Source: an uncultured Ilumatobacter sp. (GTDB lineage: Bacteria; Actinomycetota; Acidimicrobiia; Acidimicrobiales; Ilumatobacteraceae). Taken from it: a stretch of DNA of 36,298 nt. Shown here piece after piece: positions 22,327 to 30,444 of this stretch. Below the pieces are notes generated by a model. That model was given only the letters and a program-made list of their open reading frames with translations, was not told the origin of the DNA and made no database searches. The position numbers were made by a program, and so were the translations under genes. Positions within the stretch are counted from its first letter, which is position 1. Each line of letters begins with the position of its first letter. Where the stretch lies: contig CALFRK010000177.1 of the NCBI GenBank assembly GCA_937919625.1, forward strand, positions 1 through 36,298, given 5' to 3'.

Positions 22327-23918
22327 CCAATAACGATCCGCGTGCCGCCGCCGACCGATGGTTGGCGGCCGAACCCGATGACGACATCCGCCTCGAGCTG
22401 CAGGCCCTGATCGACGGCGATCCGACTCAACTCGCCGAGCGCTTTGCAGACCGTCTCCAGTTCGGCACCGCCGGGCTGCGTGCCGCCGTTGGTGCCGGCC
22501 CGCTGCGAATGAACCGGCTGGTCGTGCAGCAGGCCGCCGCCGGGGTCGCCCAGTACCTCTTGAAAAACGATCCGGGCGCACGGCGGCGGGGCGTCGTGAT
22601 CGGCTTCGATGCCCGTCGCAAGAGCGACGTGTTCGCGCTCGACACCGCCCGCGTGATGGCGGCCGTCGGAATCCCGGCGCGACTGTTCGACCAAATGGTC
22701 GCCACGCCGGTGTTGGCATGGTCGATCACCGAGCTCGACGCCGCAGCAGGAATCGTCGTAACGGCGTCGCACAACCCGCCCGCCGATAATGGCTACAAGG
22801 TGTACCTGGGCGACGGTGCCCAGATTGTGCCACCACACGACATCGGCATCTCGGCCTGCATCGATGCCGTCGATCCAACCGAGGTGCCGATGGTCGCCGC
22901 CGACGATGCCTTGATCACCAGCGTCGGCGACGAGTTGGTCGATGCCTACCTGGCGGCGATTCCGGCTGTTCGTCGCCGCCCTGACGTCGCCGGTGTTCCG
23001 GTGGCCTACAGCGCCATGCATGGTGTCGGTGGCGCCACACTGGTACGAGCGTTCGAGGTCGCAGGGTTCGATCCGCCGCATCTCGTCGCTGAGCAGTTCG
23101 AGCCCGACGGCACGTTTCCGACCGTTTCGTTTCCGAATCCAGAAGAGCCTGGGGCGATGGACCTGCTGATGGAGCTTGCGCACCGCGTCGACGCCCAACT
23201 GGCAATCGCCAATGATCCCGACGCCGATCGCCTGGCCGCCGCGATCCCGCAGCCCGACGGATCGTGGCGGCGGCTTGGCGGCGACGAGATCGGGTGGCTG
23301 TTCGCCGACTACCTGCTCGGCCTCGACGACGATCCCGACCGGCTGGTGATCACGACGCTCGTGTCGTCGTCGTTGCTTGGCAAGATGGCCGCTCACCATG
23401 GCATCCATACGGCCGAGACGTTCACCGGGTTCAAGTGGATCGCCCGGGCGGTGCTCGACCATCCAGAGCTCAACTTCGTACTCGGCTACGAGCAGGCTCT
23501 CGGGTATCTCGTTGCCAACCAACCGCTCGACAAGGATGGCATCAGCGCTGCCGTGTTGTTCACCGAAGTCGCCTCGGTCGCAGCCGCCGAGGGGCGCACG
23601 CTTCAACAGTGGCTCGACGACATCGCCGCCAGGTATGGCCGCCATATTCTCGCCGATGCTGCAGTTCGTATGACCCCTGTCGAAGCCGCCGCCAAGGTGG
23701 CGGCACTGCGAGCCGACCCACCTGCCCAGATCGGCGGGCGCTCTGTGATCAGCATCGAGGAATATCCCGAGGCCGACCTGCTGCGATTCGAGCTAGACGG
23801 CGGCGTACGTGTCCAGATCCGCCCCAGCGGCACCGAGCCGAAGGTCAAGCTTTATGGCGAGGCGGTCGACGAGGATCCGACGCCATTCGTTGCGGCCTTG
23901 GCCGCACTGCTGGTCTGA
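22323..23918 (+). CDS. PmmB-type phosphohexomutase/phosphopentomutase
   Basis: A 531-residue alpha-D-phosphohexomutase family enzyme. The phosphoserine loop is VVTASHNPPADNGYKVY; the metal loop is IANDPDADRLA; the sugar-binding loop is GYEQALGYLV, and the phosphate-binding loop is IRPSGTEPKVK. The N-terminal region with LQFGTAGLRAAVGAGPLRMN matches the long PGM2/PmmB subfamily, whose members include phosphopentomutases. In mycobacteria the PmmB gene sits near upp and add, as here; so conversion of (deoxy)ribose 1-phosphate to the 5-phosphate during nucleoside breakdown is a reasonable inference. The GTG start overlaps the kinase stop. Its 3' end overlaps the convergent glycosyltransferase by 67 nt. 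Confidence 0.9.
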   Translation: MTNNDPRAAADRWLAAEPDDDIRLELQALIDGDPTQLAERFADRLQFGTAGLRAAVGAGPLRMNRLVVQQAAAGVAQYLLKNDPGARRRGVVIGFDARRKSDVFALDTARVMAAVGIPARLFDQMVATPVLAWSITELDAAAGIVVTASHNPPADNGYKVYLGDGAQIVPPHDIGISACIDAVDPTEVPMVAADDALITSVGDELVDAYLAAIPAVRRRPDVAGVPVAYSAMHGVGGATLVRAFEVAGFDPPHLVAEQFEPDGTFPTVSFPNPEEPGAMDLLMELAHRVDAQLAIANDPDADRLAAAIPQPDGSWRRLGGDEIGWLFADYLLGLDDDPDRLVITTLVSSSLLGKMAAHHGIHTAETFTGFKWIARAVLDHPELNFVLGYEQALGYLVANQPLDKDGISAAVLFTEVASVAAAEGRTLQQWLDDIAARYGRHILADAAVRMTPVEAAAKVAALRADPPAQIGGRSVISIEEYPEADLLRFELDGGVRVQIRPSGTEPKVKLYGEAVDEDPTPFVAALAALLV

Positions 23919-25468
23919 AACAACACGAACCGCGAGTTGCGCCACACGACCGTGAACCGTTCGGGCTGCCCCAGTAGCAGGTTGGTTTGTTCGGCATCGG
24001 TCTCCGTGACGAAAAGGTCTGGCTCGATTTTGGTCGGCATCGGGTGATAGGCGTCGAACTGCACCGAAAGACGCCCGGTCTCGAACGCCATCGCCCGTGC
24101 CTTGGGAGCCGCGACCACATCGTCATCATCGGTGAACTCGATTACCGCCTCGAACATGGCGACCGCGTCGGGGTGGGTTGGCCCCCACTCGATCTGCCTT
24201 TGCTCGGCGAATGCCGTCGCTCGATCGACGCGGAGATTGGCGTGGCCGAGGTTGCCGGCCACGATTGCAGCGAAGGCGAGCGTGACAACGATCGTAGGTA
24301 GCAGTGGCAGGCGCCGGTTCCGCAGCAGTGTTCGGAGGGCGACCGCGGCCAGCAACATCAGCAAGGGCGCGACGGTGCACATGTAGCGGTCGAGCGACAC
24401 CGGAAAGCTGCCGCCGATCACCAAGGCCACCACTGCGTAGGCGACAAGATGCAGATCGCGGCGACGGTTTCGGGTCACCGCCAGGGCGATCCCAACGGTC
24501 GCCAGCAGCAGGTAGGCGCAAACCGCGATCCAGCCGAGGGCGACATTGTCGAAGACGGTCGGGTTGGATTCCCACGAACGCCTGAGCCCGGCGACGTCAG
24601 CGAGACGGTCGACGTGGTCGCCGACCAAGCGCCATACATTGGAGATGCCGGCACCGGGGTAGTGGGGCACAAGCGCGCTCGGCAACAGGAGTTGCAGCAG
24701 CTCGACGGTAAGCAGCGCTGTGGTGTGCGGGAGCAGCAGCCTAAAAACCATCGAGCGGGAGGCTGAACGATCGTGCCACCAGCGTTGGCCGCGTACGGCG
24801 ATCAAGGCGGCGACCTGGGCGGCGGCGATCGCCGCAACGATCGCCAGACCCTCGCGCCGAACCGAGAAGGCGGCGGCGGCCCCGACCCCGAGCCCGATCA
24901 GCGGCACGATGGCGCCGTCGGTTTGGGTCAACACCCCGCAAGCGGCGGCCCGGTCGAGCCCGACCAGCACCACGGCGGTGACAGCCATAAACGGCCACTC
25001 CGACTGGATCAGCTCGGTCCAATCGAGCAACAGCGGAGTGAGGGTGACGGCAACGACGCCGGTGAGCGCGGCCAGCGTGCCGATCCGAGATTTGGCGAGC
25101 AGGTACCAGGCGCAGGCAAACACACAGGCGCTGAGTACCGGCACGATCGTGAGTCGGTCGAGATCGTTGCCGAGTACGGCCACGAACGGTGCCAGGATCA
25201 GTGGGAAACCCCACGGATAGAGGGGCGGGCTGAACACCGCACCACGAGACATCTCGACCGTGAACCGATTGGTGTCGATCACCATTGCGGGATCCCCGTC
25301 GAGCAGTCCATTCGCCTGCCGTAGATAGAGCGCCCAGTCGTCGCCCCACCAGTGCCCTGGCTGGCGCGAGGCGAACATGATCGCCGCCATACCGCCGACG
25401 ATCAGTGCCAGGGCGGCCGGCGCGACGTACGGGGTGAGCGACCGTAGCCGCTGGCGGGCCGTGGTCAC
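23852..25468 (-). CDS. GT-C-type membrane glycosyltransferase-like protein
   Basis: A polytopic membrane protein of about 538 residues with 10 or more hydrophobic helices. The first helix (APAALALIVGGMAAIMFA) is followed by an outside loop with WWGDDWALYLRQANGLL, whose acidic pair is in the place of the catalytic Asp of GT-C enzymes such as ArnT and mannosyltransferases. Further along are YPWGFPLILAPF, LLDWTELIQSEWPFM and SLDRYMCTVAPLLM, and a soluble C-terminal part. GT-C enzymes move sugars from polyprenyl-phosphate donors on the outer face. The start is uncertain: GTG at 25468 avoids overlap with upp, but 25522 and 25528 are also open. Probably cotranscribed after upp. Confidence 0.7.
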   Translation of the reverse strand: MTTARQRLRSLTPYVAPAALALIVGGMAAIMFASRQPGHWWGDDWALYLRQANGLLDGDPAMVIDTNRFTVEMSRGAVFSPPLYPWGFPLILAPFVAVLGNDLDRLTIVPVLSACVFACAWYLLAKSRIGTLAALTGVVAVTLTPLLLDWTELIQSEWPFMAVTAVVLVGLDRAAACGVLTQTDGAIVPLIGLGVGAAAAFSVRREGLAIVAAIAAAQVAALIAVRGQRWWHDRSASRSMVFRLLLPHTTALLTVELLQLLLPSALVPHYPGAGISNVWRLVGDHVDRLADVAGLRRSWESNPTVFDNVALGWIAVCAYLLLATVGIALAVTRNRRRDLHLVAYAVVALVIGGSFPVSLDRYMCTVAPLLMLLAAVALRTLLRNRRLPLLPTIVVTLAFAAIVAGNLGHANLRVDRATAFAEQRQIEWGPTHPDAVAMFEAVIEFTDDDDVVAAPKARAMAFETGRLSVQFDAYHPMPTKIEPDLFVTETDAEQTNLLLGQPERFTVVWRNSRFVLFQTSSAAKAATNGVGSSSTASP

Positions 25469-25493
25469 GACCGCGCCGTGTCTGGCGACGTTT

Positions 25494-26129
25494 TCAGACG
25501 CCGGTGCCGAATTGGCGGTCACCGGCATCGCCGAGACCCGGCACGATGTATGCGTGCTCATTGAGGTGGTCGTCGATCGCGCCCGTGAACACATGCAGGT
25601 CGAGGCCTTCGTCGCTGAGCCGCTGGATGCCCTCAGGGGCGGCGAGCGCGCACACGACGGTAATCGGGGTTGGGGCGCCGCGCTCGGTGAGCAGGGCGAT
25701 CGTGGCAACCAGCGAGCCGCCCGTGGCAAGCATCGGGTCGATCACGATCACCGGGCGCCCGGCCAGCGACTCCGGAAGCCGGTTGACGTACGGCTTTGGT
25801 TCGAATGTTTCCTCGTCGCGAGCGATGCCGATGAAACCTACGTCGGCGATTGGCATCAGTTCCTGGGCGGCGTGCACAAAACCGAGCCCGGCTCGCAACA
25901 CCGGAACGATCACTGGCTGCACCGCCAAACGGCGAGCCGGGGCCGTGGTGATCGGAGTCTCCACGGTGCCTTCGACCGTTGGCAACGACTTGGTCGCCTC
26001 GGCCAGCAGCAAGGTGCCGATCCGTTCGAGGTTGGTGCGGAACATCGGGTTAGGTGTGTCGCGGTCACGGATGCGGGCGAGCGCATCGGCGACGAGCGGG
26101 TGATCGACGAGGGTGACGGTGACGGGCAT
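25494..26129 (-). CDS. upp: uracil phosphoribosyltransferase
   Basis: A 211-residue UPRT that makes UMP from uracil and PRPP. The PRPP loop is VIVIDPMLATGGSLVA; other family segments are HPLVADALARIRDRDTPNPMFR, PVLRAGLGFVHAAQELMP, GIARDEETFEPKPYVNRLP and the uracil-binding C-terminus YIVPGLGDAGDRQFGT. Length is standard. The ATG overlaps the adenosine deaminase stop by ATGA, so translation is coupled. Grouping of upp with add also occurs in mycobacteria. Confidence 0.97.
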   Translation of the reverse strand: MPVTVTLVDHPLVADALARIRDRDTPNPMFRTNLERIGTLLLAEATKSLPTVEGTVETPITTAPARRLAVQPVIVPVLRAGLGFVHAAQELMPIADVGFIGIARDEETFEPKPYVNRLPESLAGRPVIVIDPMLATGGSLVATIALLTERGAPTPITVVCALAAPEGIQRLSDEGLDLHVFTGAIDDHLNEHAYIVPGLGDAGDRQFGTGV

Positions 26130-27208
26130 CAGAGAGCTCCCATGGATGATTCGGCGTTGAGCAGTGCATAGCGCGGCTTGATCAGGCCGTTGATGATTTT
26201 TAGACGCTCGGGAAATGGGGCAAACGCCGACTTCATGGCGTTGATCGTCAGCCACTCGAAGTCGTTCAGCCCCCAGCCAAAGGCCTCGCGTAGCTGCAGC
26301 ATCTCATTGGTCATCGACGTGTCGCTGATCAGGCGGTTGTCGGTGTTGAGCGTGACCCGATATCGCAGCCGTCGCAACATGCCGATCGGGTGTTCGGCGA
26401 TCGATGCGCAGACACCCGTGTTGACGTTGGAGGTCGGGCACAGCTCGAGACAGACGCGGCGATCGCGGACGAAGGCAGCGAGCGGCCCCAGCCGTTCTTC
26501 GCCCGGCGGGCCGGTGATGTCGTCGACGATTCGGACGCCGTGGCCCAGCCGGGCCGCACCGCAGTATTGCAGCGCCTCCCAGATCGACGGCAGACCGTAC
26601 GCCTCACCGGCGTGGATGGTCGAATGGAAGTTCTCGCGCATCACGAACTGGAAGGCGTCGAGATGCCGCGATGGTGGGTACCCGGCCTCGGCGCCGGCGA
26701 TGTCGAACCCGACCACGCCGCGGTCGCGGTTCTTCACGGCCAACTCAGCGATCTCCAGGCTGTGGTCAGCGGTACGCATCGCCGAGCAGATGGCATAGAG
26801 CGTGAGGTCGGTATCGGCCGAGCCGCGCTCGAATCCGCGCAGCACGGCGTCGAGCACCTCCTGCAGCGACAGACCAGCCTCCGTGTGCAGCTCGGGGGCG
26901 AACCGCACCTCGGCGTACACGACGCCGTCGGCGGCAAGGTCTCTGGCACACTCGAAGGCGACTCGCTCGAGCGAGTCGGAATGCTGCATCACCCCAACCG
27001 TGTGGGCGAACGTCTCGAGGTAGAGCACCAGGTCGTTGCGCTTGGCGCCACGGTTGAACCAGGCCGCCAGCTCGTCGACATCGTTGGTTGGCAGCTTGTC
27101 GTAGCCGTGTTCCTGGGCGAGTTCGAGCACGGTTGCCGGCCGGAGCCCGCCGTCGAGGTGATCGTGGAGGAGCACCTTCGGGGCACGGTGGACGAGCTCA
27201 TTGATCAT
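26129..27208 (-). CDS. add: adenosine deaminase 1
   Basis: A 359-residue adenosine deaminase converting adenosine to inosine. Zinc ligands are in HDHLDGG (two His), HAGE (His, with catalytic Glu) and NTDN (Asp); GHGVRI supplies the other active-site His and [10 protein letters not shown] the Gly loop. PTSNVNTG is conserved. The Asp-Asp of mammalian ADA is Asp-Asn here, as in the second copy and other actinobacterial enzymes, so this is not a defect. The start at 27208 is supported by TACGGT 6 nt upstream. First gene of an add - upp - glycosyltransferase unit and divergent from the QueF-like gene. Confidence 0.95.
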   Translation of the reverse strand: MINELVHRAPKVLLHDHLDGGLRPATVLELAQEHGYDKLPTNDVDELAAWFNRGAKRNDLVLYLETFAHTVGVMQHSDSLERVAFECARDLAADGVVYAEVRFAPELHTEAGLSLQEVLDAVLRGFERGSADTDLTLYAICSAMRTADHSLEIAELAVKNRDRGVVGFDIAGAEAGYPPSRHLDAFQFVMRENFHSTIHAGEAYGLPSIWEALQYCGAARLGHGVRIVDDITGPPGEERLGPLAAFVRDRRVCLELCPTSNVNTGVCASIAEHPIGMLRRLRYRVTLNTDNRLISDTSMTNEMLQLREAFGWGLNDFEWLTINAMKSAFAPFPERLKIINGLIKPRYALLNAESSMGAL

Positions 27209-27214
27209 CGTTCC

Positions 27215-27220
27215 ACCGTA
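27215..27220 (-). promoter_or_regulatory. -10 box TACGGT, leaderless promoter of add - upp
   Basis: TACGGT on the minus strand ends 6 nt before the ATG at 27208. Confidence 0.5.
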
Positions 27221-27249
27221 TCGCTGCTCACCACCTCCCACAGCGTAGA

Positions 27250-27282
27250 AGTTGGGAGTTGTGCCAGGCACATCTCCCAACT
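27250..27282. promoter_or_regulatory. 33-bp near-perfect palindrome between add and queF-like gene
   Basis: Two 16-nt arms (27250-27265 and 27267-27282) around a single central base, identical as inverted repeats except for one T/T mismatch. The outer arms read agttgggag and ctcccaact; the inner core is tgtgccaggcaca. It lies between two divergent -10 boxes and would cover the -35 zone of the QueF-like gene. Since both neighbours are transcribed away from it, it cannot be a terminator; an operator is most likely. Confidence 0.7.
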
Positions 27283-27297
27283 CAACCTCGCAACTCG

Positions 27298-27303
27298 TAG
27301 CCT
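27298..27303 (+). promoter_or_regulatory. -10 box TAGCCT, leaderless promoter of queF-like gene
   Basis: TAGCCT ends 6 nt before the ATG at 27310. Confidence 0.5.
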
Positions 27304-27309
27304 GGGGCC

Positions 27310-27687
27310 ATGACTGACGGACTGACCGTGCTCGGGGCAACCGTGCGCCACGCGATCGACCATGTGGAGGTGTTCCCGGCGCCCGCCAATGTCACGCTGG
27401 TCACCTTCACGAATGACGAATTGGCGTCGATGTGCCCTGTCACCCAGCAGCCAGATCTGTCGACGGTGGTGATCGAGTACGTGCCCGACGCCTGGTGCGT
27501 TGAATCGAAGAGCCTCAAGCTCTACCTGTGGGGATTCCGCGATCGTGCCGTATTCGCCGAGGCGATGTCAGCCGAGATCGCCGGCGAGATCATGACGACA
27601 GCGAAACCAACGCGTGTCACGGTGACGTTGACGCAAAGGCCGCGCGGCGGCATCGAAGTACAGGCCGTCAGCGAGCTGATCCGCTGA
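27310..27687 (+). CDS. queF: QueF-like tunnel-fold enzyme (preQ0 reductase family), altered active site
   Basis: A 125-residue protein of the QueF family, NADPH-dependent 7-cyano-7-deazaguanine reductases that make preQ1 for queuosine. Visible motifs: [28 protein letters not shown] with nucleophile Cys42 and Asp49, [22 protein letters not shown] with the substrate-binding Glu65, and PRGGIEVQ. The catalytic His-Glu pair of QueF (FHE, His96-Glu97 in B. subtilis) is FAE here, Ala83-Glu84, and the preceding RNH is RDR. At 125 residues it is also shorter than the usual 150-165. No other queuosine gene is near. It may be a slower QueF, or a relative with a different nitrile or pterin-like substrate. 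Divergent from add across a large palindrome. Confidence 0.8.
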   Translation: MTDGLTVLGATVRHAIDHVEVFPAPANVTLVTFTNDELASMCPVTQQPDLSTVVIEYVPDAWCVESKSLKLYLWGFRDRAVFAEAMSAEIAGEIMTTAKPTRVTVTLTQRPRGGIEVQAVSELIR

Positions 27688-27696
27688 CCGACCAAC

Positions 27697-27723
27697 GCCA
27701 CGTTGTGTCTGACACAACGTGGC
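27697..27723. terminator. bidirectional terminator between queF-like gene and sulP
   Basis: A perfect 12-bp stem (27697-27708 and 27712-27723) with a 3-nt loop (ctg). It sits between the convergent stops of the two genes and its last base is the first of the sulP stop. No T-run follows on either strand. Confidence 0.75.
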
Positions 27724-29249
27724 TAGTGGACGCTGACGTTGCCTGTCGTGCGGGTGTGTAGGCGTTCGGCGTGCTCGTTCATGCCGACCAGCTCGGCGTG
27801 GATGCCGCGTTGCTCGAACTTGGCGACCACGGTGTCGAGTGCTGCGACGGCCGAGGTATCCCAGATGCGGGCGTCGGTGAGATCGATCTCGACCCGTTTG
27901 ACCCGGACGGCGTCGTAGTCGAAGGCGTGCACGATGTCGTGCGTCGAGGCGAAGAACAGCTCGCCGGTGACGGCGTACAGGCGCTCGACATTATCGGGGT
28001 CGACGACGCTGGTGACCTTCACGAGCCCGCTGACGTGGCGTGCGAAGTACACGACCGACAGCGTGACGCCGGCGCCGACGCCATAGGCGAGGTTGTGGGT
28101 GAACACGACGATCGCAACAGTTGCGGCCATGATCACCGACTCGGCGAGGGGATGGGACTTGATCGCCGACGGGCTGATGCTGCGCCAGTCGAACGTGCCG
28201 ACCGACACCATGATCATCACGGCGACGAGCGCCGCCATCGGGACCTGGGCCACGAGGTCGCCGAGGGCAAGAATCAGCACCAGCAGAAACACCCCGGAGG
28301 CGAGCGTCGACAAGCGGGTTCGCCCACCTGAGCGGAAGTTGATCATCGACTGGCCGATCATGGCGCACCCGGCCATTCCGCCGAGGAAACCTGTGGCGAC
28401 ATTGGCAACGCCCTGGCCGCGAGCCTCGGTGTTCTTGTCTGAGTTGGTGTCGGTCAAGTCGTCGAGCAGCTGGGCGGTCAGCAGCGATTCGAGCAGCCCG
28501 ACCAGGGCCAGCGTGAGTGCAAACGGGAAGATGATCGTGAGCGTCTCGAACGCCAACGGCAGCTTGGGCAGCGCCACGAACGGCAAGCTGTTGGGCAGCT
28601 CGCCCATATCGCCGACCGTGGGCAGATCGATGTGCCAGATCATTGCGGCACTGGTGATGGCGACGATCGCGATAAGCGGGGACGGTACGGCCTTGGTGAT
28701 GCGGGGCAGCCCGTAGATGATCGCCAGCCCGACCAGGATGGCGGCGCTGTTGATGAGCAGTCGATCGGTGCCGGAGGCCTCGTCGGAGAGCAGGATGTGG
28801 GGCACCTGGGCCATGAAGATCAAGATCGCCAGCGCATTGACGAAGCCGAGCATCACGGTGCGTGGCACAAACCGCATCAGTTCGCCGACGCCGAGATAGC
28901 CCAGCCCGACCTGCAGGATGCCGGCCAGGATGGTGGCGGCGAACAGGTACTCGATGCCGTAATCCTTGACCAACGGCACCAGCACCAGTGCCATGGCGCC
29001 GGTTGCGGCGGAGATCATGCCGGGTCGGCCACCGGAGAAGGCGATGATGATGGCGATCGAGAACGAGGCATACAACCCGACTTTGGGGTCGACGCCGGCA
29101 ATTATCGAGAACGAGATCGCCTCAGGGATCAGAGCGAGTGCCACGACCAAACCCGACATCAGGTCGGTCTTCGGGCGTTGGATCCATTGCTTGCGATCGA
29201 GGACGCCGTGGGCGCGCGCGCCAGAAACAAATGCAGTGAGGGAGGTCAT
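27723..29249 (-). CDS. SulP-family anion transporter with STAS domain
   Basis: A 508-residue inner-membrane transporter of the SulP/SLC26 family. The first membrane region has the family signature [31 protein letters not shown] and [19 protein letters not shown]; about 12-14 helices follow, with [42 protein letters not shown] in the middle region (given here as overlapping short family motifs QGVANV, GGMAGC and GQSMIN). A C-terminal STAS domain covers about residues 405-500 ([30 protein letters not shown]). The substrate may be sulfate, bicarbonate or another small anion; the length and motifs resemble BicA-like members but do not settle it. No sulfur-assimilation genes are near. A TAGGGT at 29322-29327 (-) could be the -10 box. 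Confidence 0.88.
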   Translation of the reverse strand: MTSLTAFVSGARAHGVLDRKQWIQRPKTDLMSGLVVALALIPEAISFSIIAGVDPKVGLYASFSIAIIIAFSGGRPGMISAATGAMALVLVPLVKDYGIEYLFAATILAGILQVGLGYLGVGELMRFVPRTVMLGFVNALAILIFMAQVPHILLSDEASGTDRLLINSAAILVGLAIIYGLPRITKAVPSPLIAIVAITSAAMIWHIDLPTVGDMGELPNSLPFVALPKLPLAFETLTIIFPFALTLALVGLLESLLTAQLLDDLTDTNSDKNTEARGQGVANVATGFLGGMAGCAMIGQSMINFRSGGRTRLSTLASGVFLLVLILALGDLVAQVPMAALVAVMIMVSVGTFDWRSISPSAIKSHPLAESVIMAATVAIVVFTHNLAYGVGAGVTLSVVYFARHVSGLVKVTSVVDPDNVERLYAVTGELFFASTHDIVHAFDYDAVRVKRVEIDLTDARIWDTSAVAALDTVVAKFEQRGIHAELVGMNEHAERLHTRTTGNVSVH

Positions 29250-29355
29250 CGAGACTTTCGGGGGATTTCAGGGGGGCATGACGCCCTGGAACCCGAGTGG
29301 TCACCGACGCCTGAATCGACAACCCTACGGGGAGATCGGCGGGAACGGCATTCCG

Positions 29356-30444
29356 TTAAGGCGCCCGCAACGCTGCGAAAGCGGGTTCGACCTGGTGCTT
29401 GATTATGTTGCGTCGAACCTCGAGCGGGGCGAACCCGCTCATCACGCCGTTGACGACCAGTTGTTCGATCTCGCCCCAGTCGAGACCGAACGTGCTGGAC
29501 ACCGCCAGCATCTCGGACGATGGCATGACGCCGCTCATCAACCGATTGTCGGTGTTGACGCTGACATTGAAGCCGTGCCGCAGCATCGGACCGATCGGGT
29601 GCGAGGGGAGATCGGGCACGGCCCCGACGTGGACATGGCAGGTCGGGGCCATCTCGAGTGGAACCCGGTGGTCGAACACGTAGCGGGCAAGCGGCCCGAG
29701 TTCGAGCGAGCCATCCTGGCGGGTGGTGATGTCGCTGCGCAGGCGCACCCCATGGCCAATCCGGTGGGCGCCGTGTTGCAGGGCATCGTCGATCAGTTCG
29801 AGGTCTGGCGGCTCGGAGGCGTGGATCGTGACATTGATATGGCGCTGACGGGCGAAGGTCAACGCCTCGGCGTGGAGTGAGGGCGGCCAGCCTGTTTCGG
29901 CTCCAGCGAGGTCGAACGCCACCACTTTGTCATCGTGGTCGCGCATGTGGTCGATCAGCCGCACGATTTCCATCGAGCGCTGCTCGGTGCGCATTGCACA
30001 ACAGATGGCGTTGACCAGAATCGTCTTACCATTCGCGGCGGCCTCCCGTTCGCCGCGCCGTAGCCCGGCCGTGACAGCGCCGACGACAGCCTCCAGCTCC
30101 AGCCCGTTCTGCTGGTGCAACTCTGGGGCGAACCGCACCTCGGCATAGACGACACCGTCGTTGGCCAGGTCGAGGGCTGCCTCGGCGGCGACGCGTTCGA
30201 TGTGGGCCTCGGTCTGCATCACGGCGAGCGTGTGCTCGAACGTGGCCAGATACTGCAGCAGGTCCTTGGCGGCGGCTCCGGCCGTGAACCATGTCTGCAG
30301 CGCCTCGGGTTCGGTCTGCGGCAACTGCCAGCCGATCTCGTCGGCCAACTCCAGCACGCTCGCCACACGAAGACCACCGTCGAGATGGTCGTGCAGCAGC
30401 GACTTGGGAACCGCGCGAGCGGCGCCAGATTCAGCGAGGCTCAA
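29356..30444 (-). CDS. add: adenosine deaminase 2, last gene of the nucleoside transporter operon
   Basis: A 362-residue adenosine deaminase paralogue. Zinc and catalytic residues are retained: HDHLDGG, His and Glu in HASE (canonical HAGE), GHGVRL, and Asp in NTDN. Differences from copy 1 at 26129-27208 are Ser for Gly in HASE and PTCHVHVG where copy 1 has PTSNVNTG, both near the substrate pocket. So it is probably active but may prefer another 6-aminopurine nucleoside or related compound. Its start overlaps the permease stop by 4 nt, showing it is cotranscribed with the BMP-type ABC transporter and would act on what that transporter brings in. Confidence 0.92.
   Translation of the reverse strand: MSLAESGAARAVPKSLLHDHLDGGLRVASVLELADEIGWQLPQTEPEALQTWFTAGAAAKDLLQYLATFEHTLAVMQTEAHIERVAAEAALDLANDGVVYAEVRFAPELHQQNGLELEAVVGAVTAGLRRGEREAAANGKTILVNAICCAMRTEQRSMEIVRLIDHMRDHDDKVVAFDLAGAETGWPPSLHAEALTFARQRHINVTIHASEPPDLELIDDALQHGAHRIGHGVRLRSDITTRQDGSLELGPLARYVFDHRVPLEMAPTCHVHVGAVPDLPSHPIGPMLRHGFNVSVNTDNRLMSGVMPSSEMLAVSSTFGLDWGEIEQLVVNGVMSGFAPLEVRRNIIKHQVEPAFAALRAP

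Noticed and set aside
26129-27208. Loss of a catalytic Asp in adenosine deaminase (NTDN instead of NTDD)
   Set aside because: The zinc-binding Asp is the first of the pair and is kept. Both copies in the window carry Asn, and this form is usual in actinobacterial enzymes.
29344-29357. Small hairpin (aacgg/ccgtt) as terminator of the transporter operon
   Set aside because: Only 5 bp, overlapping the adenosine deaminase stop codon, and without a T-run on the relevant strand.
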